DNA of 33,299 nt from Lysobacteraceae bacterium (GTDB lineage: Bacteria > Pseudomonadota > Gammaproteobacteria > Xanthomonadales > Xanthomonadaceae): positions 1 to 33,299 of the forward strand of contig JAITWM010000147.1 in NCBI GenBank assembly GCA_031285265.1, read 5' to 3'. A program made the position numbers and the translations under genes. Under the pieces are notes generated by a model. It was not told the DNA's origin. It did not search any database and saw only the letters and a program-made list of their open reading frames with translations. Shown piece after piece: positions 19,901-27,687 of this stretch. Numbering within the stretch: position 1 is the first letter of the stretch; each line of letters begins with the position of its first letter.

Positions 19901-19978
19901 CGCCATTGATGGCGCTTTCGGTGCAGCACCGTTTCATCGGCCAAGCGGATTACCCGAATCGATGTGCAAATCGATTCG
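19901..19978. terminator. Two hairpins between convergent lptG and the CdsA-like gene
   Basis: A short hairpin CGCCA-TTGA-TGGCG (19901-19914) lies directly after lptG, followed by a perfect 9-bp stem CGAATCGAT/ATCGATTCG (19955-19963 and 19970-19978, 6-nt loop). Neither has a long T-tract. Placed between convergent genes they may act as a two-way termination zone. Confidence 0.4.
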
Positions 19979-20019
19979 CCGATCGGTTCATTGTTGGCAA
20001 TACGGTACGTAGATGACGC

Positions 20020-20988
20020 TTACGTTACGCTCACTGCCCACCAATACCGGACGATATGGAAAAAAATCGGCGCGGAGAAACTCACCGAATCGACGCGATC
20101 GAGCATTCCGCCGTGGCCTTCGATCATATGGCCCCAATCCTTGATGCCTCGGTCGCGCTTGATGGCCGAGAGCACAAAGCCTCCAAAAAATCCCAGTATG
20201 TTGATCGTGAGCGCAATCAGCGCGGCCTGCCACCAAGTAAATGGCGTGATCCACCAAAGCGCCGCCCCCACGGCGGTCGAAGTCAGCACGCCGCCGATGA
20301 GACCTTCCAGCGTTTTCGAGGGGGAAATTTCCGGGGCGAGTTTGCGGCGTCCCAGAAGCTTGCCCCACATGTACTGAAACACGTCGCTCGACTGGACGAT
20401 AAGCAGCAGAAAAATGATCAATTGCAGATTACGACCGGTGAAACCAGGAATATTGAGCACCAGCAATGCGGGCACATGCGAGAGGCAATAGACGCAGATC
20501 ATCAACCCCCATTGCACCTTGGCGGCACGCTCAAGAAAGCGCGTCGTATCTGCGCCGAGCGTCGATGAGATGGGAAGCAGCAGGAAAGCGTAGACCGGTA
20601 TCAGAACCGCGAACAGGCCATACCACGCTGTGGCGATCAGCCAGTATTGCAGAGGCAGGAAAAAGAAAAAGCACCAGAGAAGCGCTCGATAGTCGCCTCG
20701 CCGGGTGTATGTGACCGAGAAATATTCACGTAGCGTTTGGAGGGAAATCAAGGCGAAGAGCACGATGACCGCCGTGTTTCCTATCCAGAACGCCAATGCC
20801 AGGATCAGCACCATGACCCACCAGGCATTGATGCGTGCATTTAGATTGATGATGATGGGATTTGTTCGTCCCCCGGCCAGACGTGCGCGCAAGACCAGGC
20901 CGATGAGACTGGCAACGAGGAGAAATCCGGTGATTCCCGCGAAGATGAGCAACAAGGTATGCGACGGAGAATGTTCCAAGATGGTCAT
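20020..20988 (-). CDS. ynbB: CdsA-like phosphatidate cytidylyltransferase (YnbB-type)
   Basis: 322 residues with about eight membrane segments. It would make CDP-diacylglycerol from phosphatidic acid and CTP. The CdsA signature is complete near the C-terminus: IKRDRGIKDWGHMIEGHGG followed by MLDRVDS, and SPSKTLEGLIGG precedes it. The start MTILEHSPSH lies 7 bp after the acyltransferase stop; a longer frame to 21087 would run into that gene. As the last gene of the minus-strand lipid operon it is probably a dedicated CDP-DAG supplier rather than the housekeeping CdsA, which is usually found with uppS, dxr and bamA. E. coli YnbB is the closest analogue I can name. Confidence 0.85.
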   Translation of the reverse strand: MTILEHSPSHTLLLIFAGITGFLLVASLIGLVLRARLAGGRTNPIIINLNARINAWWVMVLILALAFWIGNTAVIVLFALISLQTLREYFSVTYTRRGDYRALLWCFFFFLPLQYWLIATAWYGLFAVLIPVYAFLLLPISSTLGADTTRFLERAAKVQWGLMICVYCLSHVPALLVLNIPGFTGRNLQLIIFLLLIVQSSDVFQYMWGKLLGRRKLAPEISPSKTLEGLIGGVLTSTAVGAALWWITPFTWWQAALIALTINILGFFGGFVLSAIKRDRGIKDWGHMIEGHGGMLDRVDSVSFSAPIFFHIVRYWWAVSVT

Positions 20989-20995
20989 GCTGGAT

Positions 20996-21610
20996 TTACT
21001 CGGCAGGTTCCAGTGCGAGCAGGGCGTCCTGGCAGCGGGAAAGGAAATTGGCACGGTGTTCGCCCGGTTCAAGCATGACCGGCGCACCGATTGTCACAGT
21101 ACACAAAAGCGGCACGATCAGCATTCCGCCCTTGGGCATGGCGCGCCCGAGGTTCTCGATCCAGACCGGGATGAATTCAGTCTCGGGACGTTTCTCTGCC
21201 AAGCGATGAATCCCCGGCTTGAAGGGTAGGATGCCGTCGCTCTGATTGCGTGTGCCTTCAGGAAACAAGATCAACGATTCGCCTGCCGCAAGCGGTTCAA
21301 ACATGGTGGAGATGGGATCAGTGTCACTTTTCTTGAGTCGATCGACGAGCACCCCGCGAAACACGCGTTCGATCAGGTAGCGCCGCAGGCGGCCGCAAAG
21401 CCAGTAATCGGAAGCGGCAACCGGCCGGGTGACAGCCCTGAGCATCGGCGGCAATATCGCCCAGATGAGGACGAAGTCGCCGTGGCTGCGGTGATTGGCG
21501 TAATAGACCCGCGCCCGCGCTTCGGGCTGTGTGCCGCGCCAGACCGCCTGCGCGCCGGTCAATATTCTGATGATGCCGCAGAAGGCGGATGCCAGTGTTT
21601 TCTCAAGCAT
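20996..21610 (-). CDS. PlsC-like lysophospholipid acyltransferase
   Basis: 204 residues. The two acyltransferase signatures are present: NHRSHGD (H40-x4-D45, catalytic) and FPEGTR (116-121, glycerol-phosphate binding), followed by the third block FIPVWIENL. One weak hydrophobic stretch near the N-terminus may anchor it to the membrane. It probably acylates a lysophosphatidic acid-type lipid to phosphatidic acid, the substrate of the next gene product. It overlaps the preceding gene by 8 bp. The protein lacks the second N-terminal membrane helix of housekeeping PlsC, and an adjacent plsX/plsY context is absent. E. coli ynbABCD has no such gene as far as I recall. Confidence 0.85.
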   Translation of the reverse strand: MLEKTLASAFCGIIRILTGAQAVWRGTQPEARARVYYANHRSHGDFVLIWAILPPMLRAVTRPVAASDYWLCGRLRRYLIERVFRGVLVDRLKKSDTDPISTMFEPLAAGESLILFPEGTRNQSDGILPFKPGIHRLAEKRPETEFIPVWIENLGRAMPKGGMLIVPLLCTVTIGAPVMLEPGEHRANFLSRCQDALLALEPAE

Positions 21611-22103
21611 GACGGGGTATCCATAACAAGCTAACCATCAATATCAAAAGCGTCAGAGCTTGCCCGAACAGAGCGGCAATCTGGAGCAGATGCAAGCGCC
21701 GTGCCCCCGTGACGCGATCAAGCATAAGACGGGTTTCGCTTGCCGGGTTGCCTTTTTTTAACAGCGTACCCAGTGCGATATCGAACGCGCGCATGGCTTC
21801 CGGGAGCGATTCGTTTCGTAGTCGCGCCCATGTGGCGAAAACCTGCCGGTCGAAGGCCAGACGCCACGCAAAGTAGATCTGGCAGCCTGCCGGGACGAGG
21901 CCCAACATGAGCAATGGAAGAACCACATCGCTGTTCGAGGAGCTCAGCAAACCCGTGACGAAGGTCAGACACAGCAATGTGAGACTCCAGCTGTGGACCC
22001 GGCCCGAGGCTTCGCACACCGAAAGCCCTAGCAGCGCAAAAGCACAGGGAGAGACAGATTCGTCGGGCAGGGGGGGTGATTCATCCGGCAACTGGGTTGT
22101 CAT
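21603..22103 (-). CDS. Unrecognised membrane protein in the lipid operon
   Basis: 166 residues from MTTQLPDESPP (start 22103), or 180 from 22145. It overlaps the phosphatase gene by about 23 bp and the acyltransferase gene by 8 bp. Hydrophobic segments are SWSLTLLCLTFVTGLL, VVLPLLMLGLVPAGCQIYFAW and a C-terminal LLQIAALFGQALTLLILMVSLLWI, so three membrane helices are likely. Between helices 2 and 3 is a soluble helical region (AFDRQVFATWARLRNESLPEAMRAFDIALGTLL, then RLMLDRVTGARR). No family is known to me. Position between the phosphatase and the acyltransferase suggests a scaffold or lipid-handling subunit. Confidence 0.7.
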   Translation of the reverse strand: MTTQLPDESPPLPDESVSPCAFALLGLSVCEASGRVHSWSLTLLCLTFVTGLLSSSNSDVVLPLLMLGLVPAGCQIYFAWRLAFDRQVFATWARLRNESLPEAMRAFDIALGTLLKKGNPASETRLMLDRVTGARRLHLLQIAALFGQALTLLILMVSLLWIPRHA

Positions 22104-23490
22104 CGCGAAACAGTCTTTTACAGAACTCTTCAAGGCACGCGACACTATTTTGACCGATCACTATGTGTGGACGCGAGAGCCGGACCTGCTCCACGGTATC
22201 CTGGACGTTGGCGGCTTTTTCCATGGAGGAACACTGCCATGCGACCACGACGCTGGCGCTGCGCGACACTCCCAGAGCGCATGCGACCCATATCTCGCAA
22301 TCCGGATGGCCGCGTTTCAGGGCAGTCAGTCGTTGCATGGCTTCCAGCAGATCGCCTCCCTGCCGGGACGATGCAGGAACAGGTACGAGGTCGAGGCAGG
22401 GCATGCCATCGTAGGCGGTCCCGGCGGGAAGATCGGGTGCGGGCAGTTCGGCCGTCAGATCGAAAAGTGCGGTCTTGCCGTTGCGTTGTTTTGCCCAGGC
22501 GGCGAGTTCGCGTGCCGTGGGAAGCCGTCCGAGCCAGATGCCGTCGCCCATCGGGCTGGGGTCGGGATAGCGCCGTGTCCAAAGCCGTGAGTTGATCCAG
22601 GCGCCCAGGGTATAGGGCGCGAAAAGCCACTTTGCCGCGAGCGAGTATTGCCCTTCCTGTTTCTGGAATCCTGCTGCGCCGGCCCACGCGTAGTTGAATG
22701 CGACAAGCGCGAGGGAGAGCGCAGGCCAGCATAGAAGCAGGCCGATGCCGCCCAGTGCGATCGCGGCGGAAAAAAACAGGGCCGCTCCTAGGAAATAGGG
22801 CAGGGCGAGAGCAGGGCGGCGTACCTCGGCCTTCTTCAAGGGGGTCTTGCCTTGTTCCGGCCAGAGCCAGAGACAAAGGAGTCCCGCAGCGAGTCCCGTC
22901 GGCACGTCGATGAAATGATGCTGCCATGTGGTGAGCACCGAAAGGCCGATCAGCAACGCCCAAATGTGGATTCCCCACTGCGCGGCGCGCACGGTCGCAA
23001 ATGTTGCGAATTGCCTCCAGATGATGACGAGCAAGGCGACGTGCAGTGAGGGAGCCTGGTTGTAGGGCAAATCGAAACTCGTCAGCGCTTCGAAAAGCGC
23101 GCCAGACACTCCTTCGATGGCAGGACGTTCGAATGTGAACCGTAACGGCCACAGGAAGAAACAGATCACGCAGATCAACTGTGCGCTCAGTAGTCGAAAG
23201 GCGAGACGGTTCGTTGCCGCCTTGTCGCGGCAACAGAGGAACGCGAAGCCGTAGAGCAGGTCGATCGACCAGTATGGAATGATCGTCCAGGGCCACAAGG
23301 GAATATGGTGTTCCCAGTCGAAAACCAGACTTCCCACCCCATGAACGGCATCCATCCGGGCGGCATGCTGATTGGCGAGGCCGTAGGTCAAGAAGAAAAA
23401 CGGCCCGAGAAAAAGGAGCCAGAGCGCTCCTCGCCCAAAAGCTTTGCGTAACCAGCGAGCGTCTTCGATCGTGTGGGAAGGAATGTTCAT
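22081..23490 (-). CDS. ynbD: PAP2 phosphatase-dual-specificity phosphatase fusion (YnbD-type)
   Basis: 469 residues. The N-terminal half is a membrane PAP2 (lipid phosphatase) domain: RP (122-123, in RFTFERPAIEG), PSLH (147-150, in NQAPSLHVALL) and H191-x3-D195 (QHHFIDVPTG) are the three catalytic blocks; PSLH replaces the more usual PSGH. The C-terminal cytosolic part is a Cys-based dual-specificity phosphatase with the C404-x5-R410 loop CALGVSRSA; the residue before the Cys is Ala rather than the usual His. It overlaps the YnbC-type gene by 4 bp. It probably removes phosphate from a lipid phosphate or phosphatidyl-head-group phosphate on both sides of the membrane. Confidence 0.85.
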   Translation of the reverse strand: MNIPSHTIEDARWLRKAFGRGALWLLFLGPFFFLTYGLANQHAARMDAVHGVGSLVFDWEHHIPLWPWTIIPYWSIDLLYGFAFLCCRDKAATNRLAFRLLSAQLICVICFFLWPLRFTFERPAIEGVSGALFEALTSFDLPYNQAPSLHVALLVIIWRQFATFATVRAAQWGIHIWALLIGLSVLTTWQHHFIDVPTGLAAGLLCLWLWPEQGKTPLKKAEVRRPALALPYFLGAALFFSAAIALGGIGLLLCWPALSLALVAFNYAWAGAAGFQKQEGQYSLAAKWLFAPYTLGAWINSRLWTRRYPDPSPMGDGIWLGRLPTARELAAWAKQRNGKTALFDLTAELPAPDLPAGTAYDGMPCLDLVPVPASSRQGGDLLEAMQRLTALKRGHPDCEIWVACALGVSRSASVVVAWQCSSMEKAANVQDTVEQVRLSRPHIVIGQNSVACLEEFCKRLFRDDNPVAG

Positions 23491-25238
23491 TTACCCTTTC
23501 GTCGAGCGAGCGAGACGCTGAAGATCCCCCACTCATCAATTCTCTGCTCGATTTTCTCGAACCCCGCTTCCTGCACCAGTTGATCCATCTCGGCCTGAGT
23601 CCTGCGGCGCATCACCCAGGCCACGCCGTCCCGATGACTCGTGAGCGCGCGGGCGATCATTTCAAGCTGAGGATGCCAAGGCTGGCCGGTATAGATCAGG
23701 TAACCGTCCTTCTCGATGGCATCGTGCAGGCCGCCCAGAGAAGCTGCGACCCTATCGTTGTCGGCAAAGAGTTCGTACAGGCCGGAGACGATGCCTACCG
23801 TGGCTTTCGGGGCGATCGCCGCAAGATTCTCACGATCGAAAGCGTCCCCTTTCTCGAAACGGGCAATGTCTTGCAGGCGGCGTTCCGCGATCAGGCCGTT
23901 GCCTTTTTCGACGTTCTCTTCGCTGAAATCGCGTAACAGGATGGACTCCGGGCGTATGCCGTATTGCAGCGCGTCGAGCACGTAGCGCCCGTGCCCGGCG
24001 GCAATGTCCAGAATACGCACGGGGCGCTTTTCCTGCTCGAGGTCATTCATCACTTTTTTCAGGATTTCTTCGAGATGGCATTTGCGTTGGCGGATGCCGC
24101 GCCAACCGATGGCATCGAGATAGATGCGGTCGATGATCTGTCCGAAGAACCCTTTGCCGGAAGGCGTGTTGCGATAGATATAGTCGAGCGAACTGCCGGA
24201 ATCGAACCCGGTGGCATGCCCAAGCCTGACGCCATCGGAAAGATGCCCCACGAGTTTCAGCACGAACCTGTAAGTGCTCCAGTAAAGCCCCTTGGGCGAA
24301 AAGGGCGGAAATGGAATGGACAGATTCTTGGCCTCTTCGAACGTATGGCCATGCTGGTGCTCATCGCGCAGGCTGGGCCGGTTGAGCGGCGCGTCGAACT
24401 GTCGCAGGATGAAATCACGCGCCTTGCCGACTGCATCGGCCCGGTACATTTCGCCAAGGGTGTCATGGTAGAAACCCGGCAGCACGTGTTTTTCCTTTTT
24501 CGTCGTGCCCAGACGCGCGAAAAACTCGTGTTGCGGCCAGTGGTGCACTACCCAGTCATCGCTGGAAATCAGCAACTGGGTCGGAATGGCGATCGCTTCG
24601 GCATCCGATACCACCCGTTTGGCGGCTTCATCGAGGCCGAGCAGGATGTTGACCGAGATCGCGCGGCTGATGAGCGGATCGGAGTCGAAGGATTTCTGAC
24701 GTTCCGGGTCGTGTGTCAGGTACTTCGATTTGACGTAGCTGTTGACGAAGAAGTTGCCGCGCAGGGCGCGCAACAGTTTCAGGCCCGGGCGTGCGAAAGG
24801 CACGTAGAGCTTCACCTTGAAAGCGGGCGAGGCGAGAACCTGGCAACGGATACGCGGTGCATAGTCATGCGCCCAGGCGCTCGTCAGCACTGCTCCGACG
24901 CTTTGCGCGATCACGGCAATGTCGGATTCCTGGAGTTCGAACGTATTGCAGAGATGATCGACAAAAGTCTGAATGTCGCGTACCGAATGCCCGATGCCGG
25001 GCGAATCGCCCCGCTCGCCGGGCGACAAGCCATGGCCGCGCGCATCCCAGGCATAAAAATCGAAATCGGGCAGATCCAGTTCGTCGACCAGATGCGCCAT
25101 GCGTCCGCCGTGTTCGTGGCCGCGATGGAAAAGCACGATCGCGCCACGCCGGGCCGGAGTGCTGGCAGGCCAACGGCGATAAAAGAGGGAAACACCATCA
25201 TGGGTGGTGAAAGAGAGGTTTTCCGCAGTGCGTGTCAT
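23487..25238 (-). CDS. ynbC: Alpha/beta hydrolase-SAM methyltransferase fusion (YnbC-type)
   Basis: 583 residues (E. coli YnbC about 585). The N-terminal domain (to about 290) is a monoglyceride-lipase-like alpha/beta hydrolase: RGHEHGGRM and DARGHGLSPG (65-74) resemble lysophospholipase/monoacylglycerol lipase, and the nucleophile elbow is AQSVG with S113. The C-terminal domain (from about 390) is a class I methyltransferase with motif I RILDIAAGHGRYVLDAL near residue 410. Between them is a linker beginning about GHTFEEAKNLSIPF. It overlaps the upstream gene by 4 bp (ATGA). A lipid-modifying or head-group-editing role is inferred from context; the substrate is unknown. Confidence 0.85.
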   Translation of the reverse strand: MTRTAENLSFTTHDGVSLFYRRWPASTPARRGAIVLFHRGHEHGGRMAHLVDELDLPDFDFYAWDARGHGLSPGERGDSPGIGHSVRDIQTFVDHLCNTFELQESDIAVIAQSVGAVLTSAWAHDYAPRIRCQVLASPAFKVKLYVPFARPGLKLLRALRGNFFVNSYVKSKYLTHDPERQKSFDSDPLISRAISVNILLGLDEAAKRVVSDAEAIAIPTQLLISSDDWVVHHWPQHEFFARLGTTKKEKHVLPGFYHDTLGEMYRADAVGKARDFILRQFDAPLNRPSLRDEHQHGHTFEEAKNLSIPFPPFSPKGLYWSTYRFVLKLVGHLSDGVRLGHATGFDSGSSLDYIYRNTPSGKGFFGQIIDRIYLDAIGWRGIRQRKCHLEEILKKVMNDLEQEKRPVRILDIAAGHGRYVLDALQYGIRPESILLRDFSEENVEKGNGLIAERRLQDIARFEKGDAFDRENLAAIAPKATVGIVSGLYELFADNDRVAASLGGLHDAIEKDGYLIYTGQPWHPQLEMIARALTSHRDGVAWVMRRRTQAEMDQLVQEAGFEKIEQRIDEWGIFSVSLARRKGK

Positions 25239-25864
25239 GAGTCTTTCCTTGATGAAATGGCGGCCAGGCCGCTACGGATACGATTGAAGATATTGAGAAG
25301 GATGCAAAGCGGCACGGCGACGGCCATGATCCAGAAAACCCAATCCGGCAGTCTACCGCCGGTCAGGCCCACCCAGAGGCCCAGGATACCGAACAGGAAA
25401 GCCCGATCGCTCTTGCCCATCGGTCCGTTGTATTGACGTGGCGCGCCGACCATCGGTCCGAGCGCTCCTGCCATCTCGGAGATCACGGACAGTCCGATGA
25501 CGAGGCATACGGTTTGCCAGCCAAACGGAGCGACCCACACGAAAGGCAGATAGAGTGCGGCATCCGAAACGACGTCCGACAACTCGTTGAGGTAGGCGCC
25601 GAGCGGCGTTTTTTGCCCGAACTCGCGCGCGAGCATCCCATCGACGGCGTTCAGAGCCATACGCAGGAGCATCCAGAGCGGTACAAGCAGATACCAGGCG
25701 GGAGCATCGCGCCCAACGATGCAGAGCCACCCTCCGATGAGCAACGAGACGATCATTGCCAGGACCGTCACCGCATTAGCAGTCGCGCCAGCCGCCGCGA
25801 GGCGGCGCACTAGCGGGCGCAGCAACCCTTGAAAAGCAGGTTTCAACTGATAAATGGAAATCAT
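25235..25864 (-). CDS. ynbA: CDP-alcohol phosphatidyltransferase (YnbA-type)
   Basis: 209 residues, about six membrane helices. It resembles E. coli YnbA along its length (YQLKPAFQGLLRP at the start, RMALNAVDGMLARE, then LNELSDVVSDAALYLPF and GPMGKSDRAFLFG). The class motif D-x2-DG-x2-AR-x8-G-x3-D-x3-D is present as N72-x2-D75-G76-x2-A79-R80-x8-G89-x3-N93-x3-D97, so the first and third Asp are Asn. From memory these Asn are shared with E. coli YnbA. It would transfer a phosphatidyl group from CDP-DAG to an unknown alcohol or alcohol phosphate. It is the first gene of the operon, with no strong ribosome-binding site visible. Confidence 0.88.
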   Translation of the reverse strand: MISIYQLKPAFQGLLRPLVRRLAAAGATANAVTVLAMIVSLLIGGWLCIVGRDAPAWYLLVPLWMLLRMALNAVDGMLAREFGQKTPLGAYLNELSDVVSDAALYLPFVWVAPFGWQTVCLVIGLSVISEMAGALGPMVGAPRQYNGPMGKSDRAFLFGILGLWVGLTGGRLPDWVFWIMAVAVPLCILLNIFNRIRSGLAAISSRKDS

Positions 25865-26314
25865 GCCGCAGGAAAAAGATGGAGGAAGTATCTGGTCAAA
25901 GTAGCAGAATTCTACTGGTCATTTTTGAGCAAATTCATGGATGACACCTGCCGGATAATGTCTCAGTGTGAGATTTCCGGATTTGGCATAAACCGCGAAT
26001 CATCGGGGCGTGCTGCGGATCGCGATGACTGTTTGACCTCGATTTTATAGAGAAAAAAGATGTTTTCCCCTATGTGATTGATGGAGCAATGGCGGCGATC
26101 GACAACCTCATCGAACTCCTTCGCCCTACGGGTGAGAATGCTGCGCTTGTGTAAGTCGGGCACAGTCAATTTCAAACCGGAACGCTGCCCATCACTGCCG
26201 TTGATTGACCCGTGCCGGTAACGGCGCGATAGTGTTCATTGGCTCACGGAAGATACGTTTTGGATGGAATGTCATTTCTATTGAAACACTTCAGTATGAT
26301 CCGGGAGAGTTCCG
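25865..26314. other. 450-bp divergent intergenic region left of the secreted-protein gene
   Basis: Must hold promoters for the lipid operon (minus) and the secreted-protein gene (plus). CTGGTCA occurs twice as a direct repeat at 25892-25898 and 25915-25921, 23 bp apart, flanking an imperfect dyad AGTAG...CTACT; this looks like an operator. The rest is more AT-rich than the coding regions. A 70-codon minus frame (25963-26175) has no recognised family. Confidence 0.5.
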
Positions 26315-27013
26315 ATGCGTGGTTTTTGTCTCTGGTTGTCGACCCCTTGTCTATTATCCATTGCGCTGACGGGTGTGACGGCTCATGCGCAGGAGTCGGG
26401 AGATTCCCTCGTTTCCGGCTATTACCAGATCAGCGTGAACAGCTTGATGACCTTTACCAATGGCAAATCGGTGCGAACCACGACCGATGGATTAACGGGC
26501 GATACCGCCGTGACGACGTCCGTCAGTAACAGCAGCGTACAACGCTACAAGGGTGAAAGACCGGTCCGGTGGTGCGTCAGTACGCAGAACCCGCCCAATT
26601 TCCGGCAGATTTGTGCCGATAGCCTGAGCAGGACCGGACACGCGGATGCCGATGCAATAGACACGATGTGTCCGGATGCCGATGCGCCGCTAATGGTCCG
26701 GAAGCTGGGTGGGAATCAGTGGGAGATGCAGTATCAGACGGACGATCTCGAGCAAGAGAAATCCGTCCGCGCGCTCGGCTCGATTCTCGGGCCGGAGGAT
26801 CTGACCCAATTGCAGAACGCGATCGACGCTGCGTCTTCCTCGGGCGAGCAGAGCGGCGCCAGCGGTGGCCGTGCGTATTTCGGTCTGGCCGTCGGCGTAG
26901 TCAGCAAAATTCCTGCGATCGCCGGTGCGGCGAATGCTTCGCCCAAGGCGGGAGTGCGGCTGGAGTCGGTCCAACATTGGACCCGTATTGCCGATGCCTG
27001 TCCTGCCGAATAA
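26315..27013 (+). CDS. Secreted protein of unknown function
   Basis: 232 residues. A clear signal peptide (hydrophobic to about residue 24, cleavage likely after AHA in TAHAQES) sends it to the periplasm or beyond. The mature part starts with a likely beta-rich segment (SGYYQISVNSLMTFTNGKSVRTTTDG), contains Cys residues in VRWCVSTQNPPNFRQICADS and TMCPD plus a C-terminal DACPAE (possible disulfides), and a Gly/Ser-rich stretch (SSSGEQSGASGG). I do not recognise a family. A Shine-Dalgarno GGGAGAG precedes the ATG by about 7 nt. It is divergent from the lipid operon and convergent with the RDD gene. Confidence 0.75.
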   Translation: MRGFCLWLSTPCLLSIALTGVTAHAQESGDSLVSGYYQISVNSLMTFTNGKSVRTTTDGLTGDTAVTTSVSNSSVQRYKGERPVRWCVSTQNPPNFRQICADSLSRTGHADADAIDTMCPDADAPLMVRKLGGNQWEMQYQTDDLEQEKSVRALGSILGPEDLTQLQNAIDAASSSGEQSGASGGRAYFGLAVGVVSKIPAIAGAANASPKAGVRLESVQHWTRIADACPAE

Positions 27014-27145
27014 TCGCTGGTATCCCGGTATCGCTGCTGATAGCGGGGTGTGAGGATACAGCCGCCGGATCGATACACGGGCGGCTGGTCGCGTCCGAAG
27101 CGTTCCGGGTCTTCGGGGAAGGCGCGTCTGGCGGCCGCGATGCGG

Positions 27146-27631
27146 TCAACGCCGTTTCGGCAGCCGGATCGTCCGGGTGCGGCTGGCGCGGTCGTGCCAG
27201 GTCAATCTATCGCGATCGAACCATGCCCACCAGAAACCCAGCCCGCCAACCGCCAGCGATAAGGTCGCTACGGCATAGCGGACCCAGAGCGTGGACCAGG
27301 CCGGCGCATTGCCTTCCACCGTGCATACGCGCAGCCGCCAGGGACGCATGCCCAGTGTCTGGCCGCCGCGCCGCCAACTGGCGGTAACGTAGAGGCCCGC
27401 GATCGCCCAACAGACTAGCCATAACAGCCATTGCAGCAGACTGAAGGGTTTGATGTTTTCCCGGAGACCGTGCCCCGCCAGCCAATAACCGACCGTGAAG
27501 ACCGCTGCTACCGACATACAGATCGCCAGTACGGGCCAAGCGTCGTACATCATGGCCAGCAAGCGCCAGCCGATCAGGGCACGGGGCTTGTCCGTGCCGG
27601 TGAATTGAGAGGAAGAAGTGACGGGGACCAT
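27146..27631 (-). CDS. RDD family membrane protein
   Basis: 161 residues with three hydrophobic segments ([62 protein letters not shown]). The RDD-domain features are [18 protein letters not shown] near the start, [16 protein letters not shown] in the middle and [13 protein letters not shown] at the end. RDD proteins are membrane proteins; some have been tied to ion transport, but the function of this group is not known to me. It is divergent from xerD with 56 bp between starts. As I recall, related genomes also have an RDD gene next to xerD. Confidence 0.85.
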   Translation of the reverse strand: MVPVTSSSQFTGTDKPRALIGWRLLAMMYDAWPVLAICMSVAAVFTVGYWLAGHGLRENIKPFSLLQWLLWLVCWAIAGLYVTASWRRGGQTLGMRPWRLRVCTVEGNAPAWSTLWVRYAVATLSLAVGGLGFWWAWFDRDRLTWHDRASRTRTIRLPKRR

Positions 27632-27687
27632 CCCGACAGCATAACGGGTCGAACCGTGGGCGGGCGATTCCCGTTATCCTGTCGCCG

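Noticed and set aside
22145-23539. 464-codon minus frame overlapping the PAP2-DSP gene
   Set aside because: Same strand, other frame; Arg-rich product without motifs, while the other frame has PAP2 and DSP signatures.
23964-25436. 490-codon plus-strand open frame opposite the hydrolase-methyltransferase gene
   Set aside because: Antisense shadow of a gene with clear motifs; no family resemblance of its own.
25963-26175. 70-codon minus frame, considered as a transposase fragment
   Set aside because: Basic N-terminal stretch looked transposase-like at first, but no DDE motif, inverted repeats or family match could be supported.
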